Positions 60,676 to 64,000 of a stretch of 64,000 nucleotides of DNA are shown here, one piece after another. Numbering within the stretch: position 1 is the stretch's first letter; each line of letters begins with the position of its first letter. The position numbers and the translations under genes were made by a program. Source of the stretch: JBDIBA01 sp039812705 (lineage in GTDB: Bacteria; Actinomycetota; Acidimicrobiia; Acidimicrobiales; JBBSGY01); contig JBDIBA010000003.1 in assembly GCA_039812705.1 (NCBI GenBank), positions 1 through 64,000 of the forward strand, read 5' to 3'. The notes under the pieces are model-generated. The model was not told where the DNA came from, did no database searches, and worked only from the letters and a program-made list of their open reading frames with translations.

Positions 60676-61154
60676 GTGGAAACAGCGTTTTTCTAGTTGG
60701 AAACATCACCAGAGACCCCGAGCTTCGCTACACGCCAAGCGGACAAGCAAACGCAAGCTTTGGTCTTGCCGTAAACCGTCGCTGGCAAAACCGCCAAACC
60801 CAAGAGTGGGAAGAAGCAACATCGTTCTTCGACATTGTTTGTTGGCGAGAAATGGCAGAACACGCAAGCGAGTCGCTTTCGCGCGGTTCTCGGGTCATGG
60901 TCTCTGGGCGTCTCGAGCAGCGTTCTTGGGAAACCCAAGACGGTGACAAGCGTTCCAAAGTTGAGGTCGTTGCTGACGAAGTAGGCCCAAGCCTTCGCTG
61001 GGCTACTGCAGAGGTTCGCAAGACCGAGCGTTCCGGTGGAAGCTTCGGCGGTTCGTCGGGCGGCGGTAACACTTTCAATAACTCCCAAGACAACAGCAGC
61101 AACAATCAGGCCATGGCAAATGCAGGCTGGGGCACAGACGAGGAACCGTTCTAA
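60672..61154 (+). CDS. ssb: single-stranded DNA-binding protein
   Basis: This 160-residue protein begins SGNSVFLVGNITRDPELRYT and continues ASFGLAVNRRWQNRQTQEWEE, FDIVCWREMAEHASESLSRG and MVSGRLEQRSW, the OB-fold pattern. A Gly/Ser/Asn-rich linker leads to the acidic tip WGTDEEPF, which binds partner proteins. The tetramer protects single-stranded DNA. It overlaps rpsF by 4 bp and rpsR by one base. Confidence 0.97.
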   Translation: MSGNSVFLVGNITRDPELRYTPSGQANASFGLAVNRRWQNRQTQEWEEATSFFDIVCWREMAEHASESLSRGSRVMVSGRLEQRSWETQDGDKRSKVEVVADEVGPSLRWATAEVRKTERSGGSFGGSSGGGNTFNNSQDNSSNNQAMANAGWGTDEEPF

Positions 61155-61564
61155 TGGCTAGAAGTTCAAACAATTCCAGCACTTCCACTTCACGCCGCAT
61201 CCCTAAAGATGCTCAGCGCATGCGTGGAAAGCGCCCAAGTCCATTCGGTAAAGACGAATGGATTGACTACAAGGACATCAACTTGCTGCGTCGCTTCATG
61301 AGCGATCGCGGCAAGATCCGTGCTCGTCGCGTTACGGGTGCCGACTCGCAGAAGCAGCGTGAACTGGCCCGTGCAATCAAGACAGCCCGCGAACTGGCAT
61401 TGCTGCCTTACTCACAGCGCACCACCACCGAGCGCGCAGGCCGCGGAAACCGCAATGACCGCGACCGTCGCAACGACGAGTCTTCTAACGACTCGCCAAA
61501 CAACGAAGCAACCGGTAGCGAGAACGTGTCAGAGGCGGTAAGCGAAGAGGAGCAGGGCGAATGA
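61154..61564 (+). CDS. rpsR: 30S ribosomal protein S18 with unusual long tails
   Basis: The core (residues ~33-88) has DYKDINLLRRFMSDRGKIRARRVTG, then QRELARAIKTARELALLPY, standard S18. The protein is 136 residues, against about 75-90 in most bacteria. An N-terminal basic extension of ~30 residues and a C-terminal extension of ~48 residues, changing from Arg/Asn-rich to Glu-rich (ending EEEQGE), account for the difference. The extra parts are probably disordered. It is coupled to ssb and rplI by overlaps. Confidence 0.95.
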   Translation: MARSSNNSSTSTSRRIPKDAQRMRGKRPSPFGKDEWIDYKDINLLRRFMSDRGKIRARRVTGADSQKQRELARAIKTARELALLPYSQRTTTERAGRGNRNDRDRRNDESSNDSPNNEATGSENVSEAVSEEEQGE

Positions 61565-62010
61565 AAGTAGTACTTCGTCAAGACCTTGAAAAGGTTGGCA
61601 AGCGCGGCGACATCGTCGAGGTGGCCAACGGTTTTGCACGCAACTTCTTGCTGCCTCGCGGTCAAGCAATTGCTGCAAGCAAGGGCATCACTTCACAGGC
61701 AAATGCCATGCGTGCTGCACGCGACAAGGCAGATGCAAAGAATCGTGAAGCCGCTGAGCAGATTGCCAAGCAGATTGTTGGCGCGACAGTGAAGATTTCC
61801 GCTCGCGCAGGTGCCGAAGGCAAGCTGTTTGGCTCGGTGACAAACGCCGAAATTGTCGAGGCTGCAAAGGACCAGCTCAAGATCGACCTTGACCGTCGTC
61901 AGATCGAAGGTCACGAGCACCTTCGCACTGTTGGCGAGCACCAGGTTCCCGTGAAGCTTCACCCAGATGTTCGTGTTTCACTCAACGTTGAAATTGTTGA
62001 GACTTCATAA
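61561..62010 (+). CDS. rplI: 50S ribosomal protein L9
   Basis: This 149-residue protein begins MKVVLRQDLEKVGKRGDIVEVANGFARNFLLPRGQA and has the C-terminal domain GKLFGSVTNAEIVEAAKDQ, with the long connecting helix between. It binds 23S rRNA and lies at the base of the L1 stalk. Its start overlaps the rpsR stop by 4 bp. A terminator-like hairpin follows. Confidence 0.97.
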   Translation: MKVVLRQDLEKVGKRGDIVEVANGFARNFLLPRGQAIAASKGITSQANAMRAARDKADAKNREAAEQIAKQIVGATVKISARAGAEGKLFGSVTNAEIVEAAKDQLKIDLDRRQIEGHEHLRTVGEHQVPVKLHPDVRVSLNVEIVETS

Positions 62011-62077
62011 CAAGCGTCACTAGGTGTAATCCCCGGCGCGGCGCTCTGCCTCGCTGGGTGATTCAGAACTACCGGAG

Positions 62078-62121
62078 AAGCCGGGCATCACCTTTCAAGG
62101 GAAGGTGGGTCCGGCTTTTTC
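62078..62121 (+). terminator. intrinsic terminator after rplI
   Basis: A hairpin with outer stem AAGCCGG/CCGGCTT and an inner stem CACCTT/AAGGTG is followed by TTTTT. It lies 70 bases after the rplI stop and would end the rpsF-ssb-rpsR-rplI transcript. Confidence 0.85.
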
Positions 62122-62301
62122 GTTCCAGTCGACCTGGTCAAATGTCCGTTTTCCACCTTTTGCCCAAGTTATTCCACAGGCCGTGGGTTGTTTCTCACAC
62201 CCCTGACCAGGCAGTACCCAAGTAATCCCCAACCCTGTGAAAGAAATCCACAGGTTTCACCCCTAGCGATTCACAACCGCCCAGAACAAGAGTGAGCAGC
62301 C
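62122..62301. other. dnaB upstream region
   Basis: The 180 bases between the terminator and dnaB hold the presumed dnaB promoter. Near-match DnaA boxes occur at 62170-62178 (TATTCCACA) and about 62243-62251 (AAATCCACA), both with mismatches. I see no other gene or RNA. Confidence 0.35.
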
Positions 62302-63702
62302 GTGTCACAAGAGAGCGAAGCGCGGTCAATCGACCTAAGAACCAACAACCAGCATTCCGGAAAAAGGTCGAAAAGCACCGCTGTCGACCGGTTGCCTCCT
62401 CACAACCTTTCAGCCGAGGAGTCCTTGCTGGGCGCCATGTTGTTGTCCCGCGACGCAATTGGTCCGGCCGTTGAAATCTGTTCGGCGCAGGACTTCTACA
62501 AGCCCGCCCACGCTCACATCTACGAAGCAATCGTGTCGCTGTGGGGAAGAGGCGAACCAGCCGACGCCGTCACGGTTGCAGACGAACTTGGCCGAGCGGA
62601 ATTGCTCGAATCGGTTGGTGGTGTTTCCACGCTTATCTCGATGCAAGCCAGTACTCCCGCAACAACCAATGCACCCCGTTACGCGACGATTATCGAAGAA
62701 CACTCGCTGTTGCGCCGACTCATCTCGGTCGCTGGTGATATTGCGGAAATGGGTTACCAAGTCCCAGACAACGTGGCCGACACCATCGACACGGCGGAAT
62801 CATTGGTGTTCAAGATCGCAGAGCGCCGCGTGGCCAACACCACGGCGTCCATTCGCGAGCTGCTGGTCAAGTCGCTTGACGAGCTGGAAGCCCTTTACGA
62901 GCGTGGCGAATCAATTACCGGTGTGCCAACGGGTTTTGTTGATCTTGACGAACAGCTGTCCGGACTGCAGAACCAGGCGCTGTTGATTGTCGGTGCGCGT
63001 CCCGCAATGGGAAAGACTTCGTTTGCGTTGAACATTGTCAGCAACGCGGCGCTGCACAACGTGCCGGTTCTTTACTTTTCGCTCGAAATGGGCCACTCCG
63101 AGATCACACAGCGCTTGTTGTGCGGTGAAGCGCGCGTCGATGCGTCGCGCATGCGCAATGGACGCCTGCATGAAACCGACTGGCCAAAGATCAACCAAGC
63201 AATCAGCAGGCTTGGTGAAGCCCCCATTTTCATCGACGACAATCCGCAGTGTTCAATCATGGACATTCGCGCAAAGGCCCGTCGTTTAAAGGCTTCTGCA
63301 GGTGGTCTTGGTTTGGTGGTTGTGGACTACATCCAGCTGATGTCTGGTCGCGGTGGGTCCGAAAGTCGTCAGCTCGAAGTGTCAGAAATCAGTCGCGGTC
63401 TCAAGATCCTTGCTCGCGAGCTCGACGTTCCAGTTATTGGCTTGTCGCAGCTGTCCAGAAACCTGGAACAACGCACAGACAAGCGTCCGGTTCTTGCCGA
63501 CTTGCGTGAATCCGGTTCGTTGGAACAAGACGCCGACGTCGTCATGTTCTTGTATCGCGATGAGGTGTACAACCAGGAATCACCAGAACGTGGAGTTGCG
63601 GAGATCATTGTCGCGAAGCACCGCAACGGCCCCGTTGGCACAACCAAGCTTGCATTTATTGACCGTTACACGCGTTTTGCCAACATGGCCCGCGGCAATT
63701 AG
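62302..63702 (+). CDS. dnaB: replicative DNA helicase DnaB
   Basis: This 466-residue protein starts at GTG. It has the N-terminal collar domain (PPHNLSAEESLLGAML), Walker A GARPAMGKTSFALN, and the C-terminal RecA-like motifs FSLEMGHSEITQRLL, VVVDYIQLMSG and LADLRESGSLEQDADVVMFLYRD. No intein is present. It unwinds DNA at forks and is the partner of the DciA loader encoded near gyrB. The gene lies 280 bases after rplI. Confidence 0.97.
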   Translation: MSQESEARSIDLRTNNQHSGKRSKSTAVDRLPPHNLSAEESLLGAMLLSRDAIGPAVEICSAQDFYKPAHAHIYEAIVSLWGRGEPADAVTVADELGRAELLESVGGVSTLISMQASTPATTNAPRYATIIEEHSLLRRLISVAGDIAEMGYQVPDNVADTIDTAESLVFKIAERRVANTTASIRELLVKSLDELEALYERGESITGVPTGFVDLDEQLSGLQNQALLIVGARPAMGKTSFALNIVSNAALHNVPVLYFSLEMGHSEITQRLLCGEARVDASRMRNGRLHETDWPKINQAISRLGEAPIFIDDNPQCSIMDIRAKARRLKASAGGLGLVVVDYIQLMSGRGGSESRQLEVSEISRGLKILARELDVPVIGLSQLSRNLEQRTDKRPVLADLRESGSLEQDADVVMFLYRDEVYNQESPERGVAEIIVAKHRNGPVGTTKLAFIDRYTRFANMARGN

Positions 63703-63765
63703 GCGCAAGACGATTGGTGTCTTCACTAGGTTGCCACGCATGACTGATTCTGGGTGCCGACGTTC

Positions 63766-64000
63766 GTGAGCCACGCGTCATGGATGCGCAAGCCCGTTGG
63801 TGGGGCCTTTTTTGGCTTCATGGTCGGCGTCGCGTTGGTCGGATTGTTGATCGCGATTGGCGTTCCGCCAACAGATCGGCGTTCGTCAGCATTCAGTGAG
63901 GTTCTCAAGAGCAAGGGTCGACCAGCCGTAGAGGAGAACGCATCCGAACAGCTTGTTAATGCTTGGAGAAACAAGCTCACCGGCAATTACATGGTGACAA
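63766..64000 (+). CDS. partial membrane-anchored protein (truncated by window end)
   Basis: An ORF beginning at GTG 63766 (or ATG 63784) remains open to the last base. It encodes a basic start, one TM segment GAFFGFMVGVALVGLLIAIGV and an extracytoplasmic-looking region SSAFSEVLKSKGRPAVEEN. Only ~78 residues are visible. No domain can be named. Confidence 0.55.
   Translation, partial: MSHASWMRKPVGGAFFGFMVGVALVGLLIAIGVPPTDRRSSAFSEVLKSKGRPAVEENASEQLVNAWRNKLTGNYMVT

Noticed and set aside
1..64000. CRISPR arrays, insertion sequences, prophage or integrase genes
   Set aside because: No regularly spaced repeat with spacers, transposase-like ORF or terminal inverted repeats was found; the only interspersed repeat family is the parS array.

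Overview
The window reads as the replication-origin region of a free-living actinobacterium, most likely class Acidimicrobiia (Ilumatobacter-like). The gene order dnaA-dnaN-recF-dciA-gyrB-gyrA on one side and rpmH-rnpA-yidD-yidC-jag-rsmG-parA-parB-trxA-trxB on the other is the actinobacterial origin order. It is followed by DegV, murJ, a DUF6049 gene and pcnA, then by ino1-padR-DUF5318-ponA and rpsF-ssb-rpsR-rplI-dnaB, all familiar from the Mycobacterium tuberculosis origin region. Base composition is moderate (mid-50s % GC by eye). GYWLVASDGG-type repeats in a secreted GH6 glycosidase fit Acidimicrobiia. The class assignment is inference.

1-19.4 kb is a cell-surface module. It holds GT-C type membrane glycosyltransferases (one GT39-like, three tandem AftB-like paralogues, one further GT-C protein and a YfhO-like giant), a pyruvyl-transferase-like enzyme, a secreted GH6 cellulase-like protein, a secreted lytic-transglycosylase-like protein, a DrrAB-type ABC exporter and a TMEM165-type cation transporter. 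19.4-29.2 kb is accessory and metabolic. It holds a reductase-like protein, tRNA-Ala, an unusual leftward operon (slipin plus three paralogous beta-rich proteins of no recognised family), a catalase, a TPP-riboswitch-controlled HAD phosphatase/thiamine pyrophosphokinase pair, a saccharopine-dehydrogenase-like protein preceded by a 48-residue membrane microprotein, tRNA-Ile and a lone TadE/G-like protein.

29.3-38.2 kb carries gyrA, gyrB, dciA, recF, dnaN, oriC (36318-36631) and dnaA, all leftward. 38.4-43.6 kb carries the rightward rpmH-to-parB block with six parS sites packed into about 320 bp just before parA. 43.7-51.8 kb is leftward: thioredoxin and its reductase, a small membrane protein, a membrane pseudokinase with an extracellular discoidin-like domain, DegV, MurJ and a DUF6049 protein. 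MurJ and the pseudokinase look like the two halves of mycobacterial MviN (Rv3910) encoded separately. 51.9-64 kb holds pcnA, a methyltransferase, an EEP-family hydrolase, ino1 with its PadR regulator, DUF5318, a class A PBP, a DUF192 protein, the rpsF-ssb-rpsR-rplI operon, dnaB and the start of a further membrane-anchored protein.

Together the genes couple origin firing (DnaA, DnaN, DciA, DnaB), origin segregation (ParABS), envelope assembly (YidC, MurJ, PonA, glycosyltransferases) and redox or cofactor supply. The most unusual elements are the alternating-arm parS array, the slipin-linked three-paralogue operon, the split MviN arrangement, the glycosyltransferase triplication and the TPP riboswitch whose 3' end carries the ribosome-binding sequence. 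No rRNA, CRISPR array, insertion sequence or prophage was seen.
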